Shown: in pieces, positions 1 to 6,939 of the stretch
Layout of the letters: each line of letters opens with the position of its first letter
How positions within the stretch are numbered: the stretch's first letter is position 1
Origin: Streptomyces resistomycificus
GTDB taxonomy: Bacteria > Actinomycetota > Actinomycetes > Streptomycetales > Streptomycetaceae
DNA: 64,000 bases
Direction of reading: 5' to 3'
NCBI RefSeq assembly: GCF_001514265.1
Contig: NZ_KQ948992.1
Span: 372,001-436,000, forward strand
Position numbers and translations under genes: made by a program
The notes under the pieces: model-generated
The model's input: only the letters and a program-made list of their open reading frames with translations
Told to the model about the DNA's origin: nothing
Database searches by the model: none

Positions 1-1016
1 TCGGGACAGAAACGCTCCAGGACGCTGACACGCAGCAGGAGGTCCTGTGTCTCCTCCGGCTGTGCCTTGAGGACCTCGGCCAGCAGGAAGTCCGCGACCG
101 TACTGCGGTCCGCCTCGAACTCCTTCAGGTAGAGCTCAGGGTCGGGGCTCTCCAGAGCGGCCAGGGCGGACAGGCGCAGGCCGGCGGCCCAGCCCCGGGT
201 GCGGTCCACCAGGGCGCCCGCGGCGTGGACCGGAAGGTTCAGACCGTGCAGCTCGAGGAGTGCGACGGCCTCCTCCGGTGTGAAGGCCAGTTCGGCGGCG
301 CGGATCTCCGTCAGCTCGCCGGCCGCCCGGTAACGGTGCAGCGGCAGCAGCGGTTCGGTGCGGGTGACCAGGACGAGGCGCAGGCAACGCCCGGCGTGGT
401 GCAGGACGAAACCCAGCTGCTCCGTGATCTCCGGGTCGGTCACGCGGTCGTACTCGTCGAGCACGAGGGTCACGGGCCGGTCGCGATCGCTCAGCTCGGC
501 GGCGAGCGTTGCCAGCAGCCTGTGGTCCACCCCGCTCGCGTCCGCGGGGACCCCGACCGCGTCGGATACCGGGGCACCGCAGGCGCGCAGGGCCTGAAGG
601 ACGTATGCCCAGAACACCCCGGGACGCCGGTCCCCCACTTCGACGGTGAGCCAGGCGAGCGGTGGCGGCAGTCCGGCGGCCCAGTCGGCGGCGAGCACGG
701 TTTTGCCGGCCCCGGCCGCACCGTTGACCAGTGTCAACGGCGTCCCGCGAGCTTGGTCGAGATGGTCGAGGAGCCGCTGCCGCCGCAGGAACGTGGCGGG
801 CCTCGCCGGGAGAGCGAACCGGGTGCGCAGGAAGGGGTTCCCCTGGGGATCGGCGCACGGAACGGCCGGAACCATCGGAACGGTCGGACCTTGGGCGTTC
901 TCGTAGGTCTGGGCGTTCTCGTCGGTCCGGGCGTTCACGTGGGACTGAGCGTTCTCGTAGGTCTGGGCGTTCTCGTGGGACTGAGCGTTCTCGTCGGTCT
1001 CGGCCACGGTGCTCAT
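1..1016 (-). CDS. LuxR/MalT-like (LAL) ATP-binding transcriptional regulator, N-terminal part
   Basis: This is the N-terminal ~338 residues of a large ATP-dependent regulator; the rest lies beyond the left edge. After about 60 residues comes a MalT/STAND-type NTPase. Its Walker A is NGAAGAGKT (codon at 720-722), followed by an AADWAAG helix and, further on, a Walker B-like LVLDEYD. A C-terminal LuxR HTH would be expected outside the window. The ATG at 1014-1016 opens an N-terminal extension of six-residue units (DENAQS, HENAQT, YENAQS...), which is unusual for the family. Such proteins typically activate genes after binding an inducer and ATP. The regulon cannot be inferred here. The frame is open from base 1 to 1016. 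Confidence 0.75.
   Translation of the reverse strand, partial: MSTVAETDENAQSHENAQTYENAQSHVNARTDENAQTYENAQGPTVPMVPAVPCADPQGNPFLRTRFALPARPATFLRRQRLLDHLDQARGTPLTLVNGAAGAGKTVLAADWAAGLPPPLAWLTVEVGDRRPGVFWAYVLQALRACGAPVSDAVGVPADASGVDHRLLATLAAELSDRDRPVTLVLDEYDRVTDPEITEQLGFVLHHAGRCLRLVLVTRTEPLLPLHRYRAAGELTEIRAAELAFTPEEAVALLELHGLNLPVHAAGALVDRTRGWAAGLRLSALAALESPDPELYLKEFEADRSTVADFLLAEVLKAQPEETQDLLLRVSVLERFCP
893..1004 (-). repeat. 18-bp coding tandem repeat in LAL regulator N-terminus
   Basis: About six imperfect 18-bp units, read on the minus strand, encode a hexapeptide ENAQ(S/T)(H/Y/D). One unit is altered to VNARTD. The period is a multiple of three, so copy-number changes would keep the reading frame. 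Confidence 0.7.
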
Positions 1017-1184
1017 CACCCCTGTCCGCAGGGTCACGTCACGGGCGGCGCACCCTGCTCCAGCATCCCAGTCTCTCCGCCACAGCGCGCGGTACGCCGG
1101 GCCACTGGCCCGTTCACCAGCACTTATGCTCCTGCGCCTGGGCCCTCGGGCGCGTTCGGGTCGGGCCGGGTGTCCTCTCCCGGG

Positions 1185-2621
1185 TCAGGCCGCCGGCAGC
1201 TCCTCCGCGGGGAGACGGCCCGCGCGCACCGCGTCGACCAGAGCCTGGTGGTCGCGTTCGTTCTGGTCGGCGTACGCCTCCGCGAAGGTGGCGAGTGCGC
1301 GGTCGAACGAGTCACCGCCGCCCAGGTAGGTGGCGATCGCGATGCGGTCGCCGGACCGCGCGTGCGCACGAGCCAGCGTGACCCCGCACAGTTCGCCGAA
1401 CGCCCGCATGTCCTTCGGCCGCATCCGCTCCGGCAAGGCGATGCCCTTCCAGTCGCGCAGCTGGCGGACGTAGAAGTCGCGTTGTTTGCCGTCGAACCCG
1501 TCCACCCGCTCCCAGCCGAGGAAGATGTCGCTGGTGGCCTGCATCAGCCGCTGGCCCGAGACGACTCGTTCGCCCTGGTTGCGGTAGCGGCTGACGCCGA
1601 CGTGTGCGGCGAGTACGGAGGTGTCGGCCTCCTTGGCCTGGAGGAACAGCGGGTCGCGGTCGTCCCGGCCGAGGAGGAGGAAGATCCAGCATCGGGTGCC
1701 GACGCTGCCGACGCCGACCACCTTGCGGGCGACGTCGGCCAGACGGTAGTCCTCCAGGAGCGTGCGCCGGTCGGAGGCGAGCGTGCGGCCGTAGCGCTCG
1801 ATCAGGCCGCGGAACTGGCGCTCCAGGGCGCTGCGTTCGACGTCGGGCAGCAGGTCGCCGGCCGGGATGAGCAGAGGAGGATCCGCCGCGATCCTGGGAC
1901 GGCCGTCGACCGTCTCGGTGAGCTTGTCGAACGCCTGGAGGCTGTCGCGGGTGCGGGCTTTCGCCATGGCGCGGGCCAGGTTCTTCTGCCCGCGCTTCGA
2001 TGCGTGGAGCCGGCCTGTGGCCAGGGTCTCGAGGAGGTCCGCGTCGATCTTCGCGTACCAGACGTCGAGGTTGCCCGTGCCCGCGAAGCGGATCATCGCC
2101 TCGCGGTAGGAACGGACCGTCGCGCTCACGATGCGGGCGCGCTCGGCGTCGTCGAAGCCGTTCGCCCGGCCCGCGATGACGAGACTCGCCGAGAGCCGTT
2201 TGACGTCCCACTCCCAGGGGCCCGGCAGTGTCTCGTCGAAGTCGTTGATGTCGAACATCAACTGCCGCTCCGGCGAGGCGAGCAGCCGGAAGTTCAGCAG
2301 GTGCGCGTCCCCGCACAGCTGGGCCGTGAGCCCCGAGCGCGGGCTGTCGGCCAGGTCGGACGCCATGATCGCGGCGGCGCCCCGGTAGAAGCGGAACGGG
2401 GACTCCAGCATCCGGCCGTAGCGGATCGGGACGAGTTCGGGCACCCGTGACGCGGACTGCGCCTCCAGGATCGCCAGCGGGTCCGGCCGGTCGGGAGACG
2501 GCCGGTACACGGCGTGCCCCGACCGTGGCGAGCGGCGCCGCGCCTCCTTGCCGAGAGCCACACGGTCCTCGGGCGTGGTGTGGGGTGCGGCGCGCATGGC
2601 CGTGGTCGCGTTCTGGGACAT
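1185..2621 (-). CDS. DUF2252 family protein
   Basis: 478 aa. The frame is open further upstream, but the ATG at 2619-2621 is preceded by a strong GGCAGGAGGG ribosome binding site and starts MSQNATTAM. The body carries the hallmarks of DUF2252: an early RYGRMLESPFRFYRGAAAIM stretch, LCGDAHLLNF, DINDFDETLPGPWEWDVKRL and, later, GVGSVGTRCWIFLL. The HLLNF and DINDFDE motifs resemble the catalytic and metal loops of aminoglycoside-phosphotransferase-like kinases, so a kinase-like fold is plausible, but no substrate is known. The length fits the family. A carboxymuconolactone decarboxylase-like gene lies upstream on the same strand with a 158-bp gap. Confidence 0.85.
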   Translation of the reverse strand: MSQNATTAMRAAPHTTPEDRVALGKEARRRSPRSGHAVYRPSPDRPDPLAILEAQSASRVPELVPIRYGRMLESPFRFYRGAAAIMASDLADSPRSGLTAQLCGDAHLLNFRLLASPERQLMFDINDFDETLPGPWEWDVKRLSASLVIAGRANGFDDAERARIVSATVRSYREAMIRFAGTGNLDVWYAKIDADLLETLATGRLHASKRGQKNLARAMAKARTRDSLQAFDKLTETVDGRPRIAADPPLLIPAGDLLPDVERSALERQFRGLIERYGRTLASDRRTLLEDYRLADVARKVVGVGSVGTRCWIFLLLGRDDRDPLFLQAKEADTSVLAAHVGVSRYRNQGERVVSGQRLMQATSDIFLGWERVDGFDGKQRDFYVRQLRDWKGIALPERMRPKDMRAFGELCGVTLARAHARSGDRIAIATYLGGGDSFDRALATFAEAYADQNERDHQALVDAVRAGRLPAEELPAA

Positions 2622-2779
2622 CGAAGACCCTCCTGCCTGGTCCTGCGGCCGTGGGGGCGCCCGGCACAGGGCACATCGGACAGAAGGGCAGCTCAGTGGC
2701 CTTGACTCTGTGGCCTTGACTCTTGCCTTCTGCCCGAGGTCGGCCGCGCGGATCATCGATGCCGGGTGGGCGGCTGCTC

Positions 2780-3106
2780 TCAGCCCTGGGCCGAGATCTG
2801 GGCATCGGCGACGGCGATGGCGATGCCCAGTGCCGCGGCGATGTTGCCGGCTGCGGTCATGACGCGCGCGGTGCCGACGATGGGTGCGATGGCGACCAGG
2901 ACGTCCTGCAGCTGGTCGGTGGTCACTCCGGTCTTGAGCGCGGGGTCGATATGGGCCGCGTAGGAGATCGGCGGGGCGTCCGAGGCGGCGAGCGCCGCGA
3001 TACGCGTGAGCAGGAGCATGTCCGGGGCCAGCCCGCATCGCTCGATCGAGTCGACCGTCATGGCGGCGAGGGTGTCCAGGACAGGGGTGTCGGAAGCAGT
3101 GGACAT
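2780..3106 (-). CDS. carboxymuconolactone decarboxylase (CMD/AhpD-like) family protein
   Basis: 108 aa, all helical in character. It matches the small CMD fold: DMLLLTRIAALAASDAPPISY, then IDPALKTGVTTDQLQDVLVAIAPIVGTARVMTAAG. There is a single Cys (ERCGLAP) but no CxxC pair, so it is not a classical AhpD thiol peroxidase; CMD-fold proteins without CxxC are common and mostly uncharacterised. It is on the same strand as the DUF2252 gene, 158 bp upstream, and could be cotranscribed with it. The ATG at 3104-3106 is preceded by an AGGAGGGCATGCGAC stretch. Confidence 0.75.
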   Translation of the reverse strand: MSTASDTPVLDTLAAMTVDSIERCGLAPDMLLLTRIAALAASDAPPISYAAHIDPALKTGVTTDQLQDVLVAIAPIVGTARVMTAAGNIAAALGIAIAVADAQISAQG

Positions 3107-3567
3107 GTCGCATGCCCTCCTGGTGAGTTACGAGCCCGAGGGGGTGGGAGGCGGAAAGAGAACCGAGTTCCGCAGAGGTGGGGGCCCTGCCTCCAACCGT
3201 AGAACCCATCCGGGCCTCGCGCATGGCACGCCCGTGGTTCGTCGAGCCATGGCGGAGGGCGGGCGGGAGGCCGATTGCCTGTCAGCGCGACGACATCACC
3301 TTGACCTGCACAGACGGCAGGCGGACTAGTCATCGGGAACCGCCCGTCGGGCACCCCGACATGCGCGGCGAACCCGAGAGGACGAGATTGGAGGTAGCCC
3401 AGCCCGACCGCCGAACGTGAAGGCGCGGTTGCGCGGGTCGTTCGACACGAAGGAGCCGACGACGGGGCTGGACGGCCTGGCCATGCTCGCCAACTCCCCT
3501 TGGATTCCGTCCCTACGCGTCGTTCCGGGCCGTCGTCACCCTGGCCGTATCCGGATCGGAGACACCC
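3107..3567. other. divergent intergenic region, no gene seen
   Basis: This 461-bp gap separates two divergent genes and must hold both promoters. Open frames here lack ribosome binding sites and recognisable protein character. I see no repeat, hairpin or clear sigma-70 hexamers. Confidence 0.5.
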
Positions 3568-3966
3568 ATGAAGGACCTCAAGTTCGAGCAGAAGCGCTCG
3601 CTGTCACGCCTTGAGGCGGCTGACCAGCTCACGGCACTCGCAGCCGCGCTGCGGGAAGGCGGGGAGGCCGAACTGGAACTCGGCCCCGGAACGCTGAGCC
3701 TGCGGATCCCCGACGACCTCCGCAGCGAGATGGAGGTCGAGATCGGCAGCGGGGAGATCGAGCTGGAGATCGAGTTCAAGTGGCCGACCGCACCGAACCG
3801 GACAGCGCCGTCGCGGACGGCCGCGGGTGCCAAGGAGACCGCGGGTACCAAGGGCTCCGCGACGCGGACGGGAACGCGGAAGGGCGCGCCCGCAAAGCCA
3901 GGGCGCGGCAGCACGGGCACCAGCGGGAGCAAGGGCGTGAAGCGGTCCGCCACGAAGAAGCCCTGA
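3568..3966 (+). CDS. amphi-Trp domain protein with basic low-complexity tail
   Basis: 132 aa. Residues 1-72 form the small amphi-Trp domain: MKDLKFEQKRSLSR, AADQLTALAAALREGGEAEL, LRIPDDLRSEMEVEIG, ending EIEFKW with the hallmark terminal Trp. The remaining ~60 residues are Lys/Thr/Gly/Ala/Pro-rich, ending KRSATKKP, like histone H1-type tails, and could bind DNA or another polyanion. Amphi-Trp domains are widespread in archaea and actinobacteria without a known function. The start is the ATG after CGGAGACACCC. It is monocistronic. Confidence 0.75.
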   Translation: MKDLKFEQKRSLSRLEAADQLTALAAALREGGEAELELGPGTLSLRIPDDLRSEMEVEIGSGEIELEIEFKWPTAPNRTAPSRTAAGAKETAGTKGSATRTGTRKGAPAKPGRGSTGTSGSKGVKRSATKKP

Positions 3967-4056
3967 GGCCGGGTCAGGGCGTCGTTTCGACCACCGGGCC
4001 CTGTTCGGCGCACACCGACTCGCGGCCGCTCGGCCGCCGAATGTCGCCGACCACGG

Positions 4057-4128
4057 ACCGACGACCGACGACCGACGACCGACGACCGACGCCCGACGAC
4101 CGACGCCCGACGACCGACGCCCGACGAT
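4057..4128 (+). repeat. 7-bp tandem array (ACCGACG)
   Basis: About ten head-to-tail copies of ACCGACG, the last ones alternating with GCCCGACG variants, lie in the 330-bp gap between the amphi-Trp and membrane protein genes. A 7-bp period is not coding-compatible, and no gene spans it convincingly. Confidence 0.85.
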
Positions 4129-4295
4129 CGCCGACCACCGACGCCCCTGGCCCACTTCATGACGTCTGAGGGCCGGCGTCACCACTCCGGGCGGTCGACC
4201 ACCTCTCGCCCGTACGGCCCACCTGGGCGGGCCGTCCCGCGGTGGAGCGGCGGAAATGGGAGGTAGGCAATTCACCCAGGAGCCCTGGAGCCCCC

Positions 4296-5633
4296 ATGAC
4301 CAGCCCGCACGAGCCGTCGGAGCCGGATGCCGCCTCACAGGGGGGTGCGGGTGACGCGGCCGGAAGTGAACCCGAGCACGGCTCGGCGGCCGTACGCATC
4401 ACTCGAAACACCGCCTCGGCGGTGCTCATCGTGCTCACCTGCATCCTGGTGCCGGTCGCCCTGCTCACGGTGTGGGTGCACGACATCGCGCTGGACACCG
4501 ACCGGTACGTGGAGACGGTCTCGCCGCTGGCCTCGGATCCGGCGATCGAGGACGCGGCGGTCAGGCGCATCACTCATGCCGCCGATGTACGGGTGGACGG
4601 TAGCCGGGCCGCCGCTGACATCGCCGCGTGGCTGCAGTCGCAGGGGCTGCCGCCCCGCGCCGCGCAGGCCGTGAAGGGACTGGGCCCGCAGCTCGACTCC
4701 GCGGTCAACGACACGGTCGAGAAGGTGGCCACCCGTTTCGTGCAGAGCAACCGCTTCGAGTGGATCTGGACGAACGCCAACCGGGCCGCCCACGGCGCGG
4801 TCGTGCACGCGCTCACCGGCGAGGGCCGCGGCGCGGTCGGCGTGGAGGGCGGGACGGTCACCCTCGACGTCGGCGAAGCCGTCGAACAGGTCAAACAGGC
4901 GCTCGTGGACGCCGGCGTGTCCCCGGCCTCCAAGATCCCCGAGGTCGACAAGCAGATGGTGCTCTTCCAGTCCGAGGAGCTGGAGAAGATCCGCAAGGGC
5001 GCCCACCTGCTGGACGTGATCGGGAACTGGTTTCCCGTGATCGTCGTGGTGATCGGCGCGGCCGGCGTCCTGCTGGCCCACCGGCGCCGCCGTGCCCTGG
5101 CCCGCACGGCTCTCGGCGCGGCCTTCGCCTGCCTGGTCGTGGCCATCGTCCTGGTCATCGCCCGCCGCTTCTACCTGGACCATCTCCCGCCCCAGGTTCA
5201 GTCGGAGGCCGCCGCGGCAGCCGTCTTCGACACCCTGCTGCACTTCCTGAGGGTCAGCCTGCGCACGGCCATCGTGCTCGGTGTGGTCATCGCGCTCGGC
5301 GCCTACCTGATCGGCCCCGGACGGCTCCCGCGCACCATCCGGGGCACGTCCGAGCGCGCCGCGGGCTCCGCGGCCCAGTGGGCGTACGCCCACCAGGTCC
5401 GCACCGGCCGGGTGGGCACCTGGACCCAGGCCCACCGGCGGTGGATCGCCCTGGCCGCCGTGCTGATCGTGGCCCTGGTCTTCGCGCTCTGGAACCACCC
5501 GACGGCCCTGACCATCCTGCTGCTGGTCGTCATCCTGCTGGCCGTGCTCGCGCTGCTCGCCCTCCTCGCCGCCACCGGCCGCGCCACCACCGACGCCGAG
5601 CGGGTGGCACAGCGGCCGCAGACCGGCGAGTGA
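4296..5633 (+). CDS. integral membrane protein of unknown function
   Basis: 445 aa from the ATG at 4296, preceded by AGGAGCCCTGGAGC. A GTG at 4242 in the same frame is less likely. Layout: a polar N-terminus; a first membrane span at ~47-68 (ASAVLIVLTCILVPVALLTVW); an extracytoplasmic domain of ~180 residues including DTDRYVETVSPLASDPAIEDAA; paired spans from about residue 235 (FPVIVVVIGAAGVLLAH, ALGAAFACLVVAIVLVIA); another near TAIVLGVVIALGAYLIG; and two at the C-terminus. I recognise the type from other Streptomyces but no function is assigned. It stands alone. Confidence 0.7.
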   Translation: MTSPHEPSEPDAASQGGAGDAAGSEPEHGSAAVRITRNTASAVLIVLTCILVPVALLTVWVHDIALDTDRYVETVSPLASDPAIEDAAVRRITHAADVRVDGSRAAADIAAWLQSQGLPPRAAQAVKGLGPQLDSAVNDTVEKVATRFVQSNRFEWIWTNANRAAHGAVVHALTGEGRGAVGVEGGTVTLDVGEAVEQVKQALVDAGVSPASKIPEVDKQMVLFQSEELEKIRKGAHLLDVIGNWFPVIVVVIGAAGVLLAHRRRRALARTALGAAFACLVVAIVLVIARRFYLDHLPPQVQSEAAAAAVFDTLLHFLRVSLRTAIVLGVVIALGAYLIGPGRLPRTIRGTSERAAGSAAQWAYAHQVRTGRVGTWTQAHRRWIALAAVLIVALVFALWNHPTALTILLLVVILLAVLALLALLAATGRATTDAERVAQRPQTGE

Positions 5634-5750
5634 ACGGTTCCCCTCCGAGGGCCCGCACGGCAATGCGGCGTCGCCGAGGGCAGGGTGGGCGAGGGCTGCG
5701 TGTGGGGACGGTCGTTGATGCCGACGGGTGATGTCAGGTTGGATGGTCCG

Positions 5751-6017
5751 ATGGAACGCATTGAGGCCGAACTGTTCACCGACGGTGGCAACGACGCCGT
5801 GGTTCGCCTGCCCGGCAGACGGTTCCCCGGAATCCTGGTGCAGGGCGACTCCCTGCACATCCTCCGCAGCGACGTGGCCGAAGTGGCGGAGGCATGCGAG
5901 CGAGGCGCCCTGGATGAAGCCCGGGACTCCGCCGGCCTTCTTCTGGCGAACCTGGATGCCCTGCTGGCGCGGTACGAGGCCGCGTTGGGCGAGCACGGGA
6001 TTCCGCGGCCGTACTGA
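5751..6017 (+). CDS. small conserved protein (DUF6959-like)
   Basis: 88 aa from the ATG at 5751 (MERIEAELFTDGGN). It has a beta-rich first half (NDAVVRLPGRRFPGILVQGDSL) and a helical second half (DVAEVAEACERG...LLLANLDALLARYEAAL). This pattern fits a short Streptomyces family I recall as DUF6959; that assignment is from memory. Longer in-frame starts upstream (5685) add an unlikely Trp/Gly-rich leader. No function is known. Confidence 0.55.
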   Translation: MERIEAELFTDGGNDAVVRLPGRRFPGILVQGDSLHILRSDVAEVAEACERGALDEARDSAGLLLANLDALLARYEAALGEHGIPRPY

Positions 6018-6182
6018 GCTGCCGGCCAACAACTCGGGAAGCCCGGTCATTCGTGAACCGTTGGCGGGCTGACCTGCGCGAAGGGCCGGTCTCCTGATCC
6101 GCAGACCGAGCCGGATCGGTAGCGGCGGTCAGCCAGGTCACTTCGGATATTCGGTGTTCCGCCCGCCCCATGGGGCCACAAG

Positions 6183-6776
6183 ATGGGGCGCATGACTTTG
6201 GCCACCCCCATACTGCACACCGCTCGCCTGCGACTGCGCCCCTTCACCGACGCCGACGCGGACATGCTCTTCGCCCTGCACAGCAGCACCCACGTGATGC
6301 GCTACTGGGACTCCCCGCCGTGGGACGAACGGGCCCGCGCCGAACGCTTCATCAGCATGTGCCGGAAGGTGGCGGACGAAGGCACCGGAGCCCGGGTGGC
6401 CATCGACCGCGCTTCTGACGGGGCCTTCGTCGGCTGGTGCGGTCTGACCGGATGGAACCCGGACTACCGCAGCGCGTCGTTGGGCTACGTCCTCGACGAA
6501 GCGATGTGGGGGCACGGCTACGCGACGGAGGCCGCGCACGCCGTGCTGCGGTGGGCGTTCGACACACTGGACCTGAATCGGGTTCAGGCCGAGACCGATA
6601 CGCGCAACGTGGCATCCGCCCGGGTCCTGGAGAAGATCGGATTCGTGCGTGAAGGGACGTTGCGGGAGGACTGCGTCGTGAACGGCGAGGTATCCGACTC
6701 GTGGGTGTTCGGGTTGATCAGGCGAGAGTGGCGGCCGGCGGCCGTGCCGATTCCAGCCCGCGAAGAACGGCGTTGA
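6183..6776 (+). CDS. GNAT-family N-acetyltransferase (RimJ/RimL type)
   Basis: 197 aa with the RimJ/RimL layout: LHTARLRLRPFTDADAD at the N-terminus, SLGYVLDEAMWGHGYATEAAHAVLRWAF (acetyl-CoA-binding motif A) in the middle and NVASARVLEKIGFVREGTLR near the end. It would transfer acetyl from acetyl-CoA to an amine, either a protein N-terminus or a small molecule; the substrate is not predictable. The ATG at 6183 and a second ATG at 6192 (MTLATP) are both possible starts. Confidence 0.85.
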   Translation: MGRMTLATPILHTARLRLRPFTDADADMLFALHSSTHVMRYWDSPPWDERARAERFISMCRKVADEGTGARVAIDRASDGAFVGWCGLTGWNPDYRSASLGYVLDEAMWGHGYATEAAHAVLRWAFDTLDLNRVQAETDTRNVASARVLEKIGFVREGTLREDCVVNGEVSDSWVFGLIRREWRPAAVPIPAREERR

Positions 6777-6889
6777 GTCCGTCTCCGGCAGAGGCCGCGT
6801 CCAGGTGGGGTGAGGAAGCCTTGACGGTTGAGGCGTCCAAGGCGGCTGCGGGTGACGTTCATGGCCGGCTCGGCACGCCACGATGCGGC

Positions 6890-6916
6890 GCCCCGCACGG
6901 TGTAGCCGTGCGGGGC
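6890..6916 (-). terminator. terminator hairpin after the GH43 operon
   Basis: A perfect 11-bp stem (GCCCCGCACGG / CCGTGCGGGGC) with a TGTAG loop lies 24 bp past the stop of the second GH43 gene in the direction of its transcription. There is no U-tract, as usual for Streptomyces. Confidence 0.75.
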
Positions 6917-6939
6917 AGCGGGTGAGTGAGGGAACGGGT

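Noticed and set aside
1312..2805. Long open frames antisense to, or in other frames of, real genes (for example 1312-2805, 225-2450, 7483-9420, 18662-20665, 20308-22350)
   Set aside because: Typical high-GC shadow frames: Arg/Pro/Ala/Gly-rich, no domain motifs, overlapping genes with clear families and ribosome sites.
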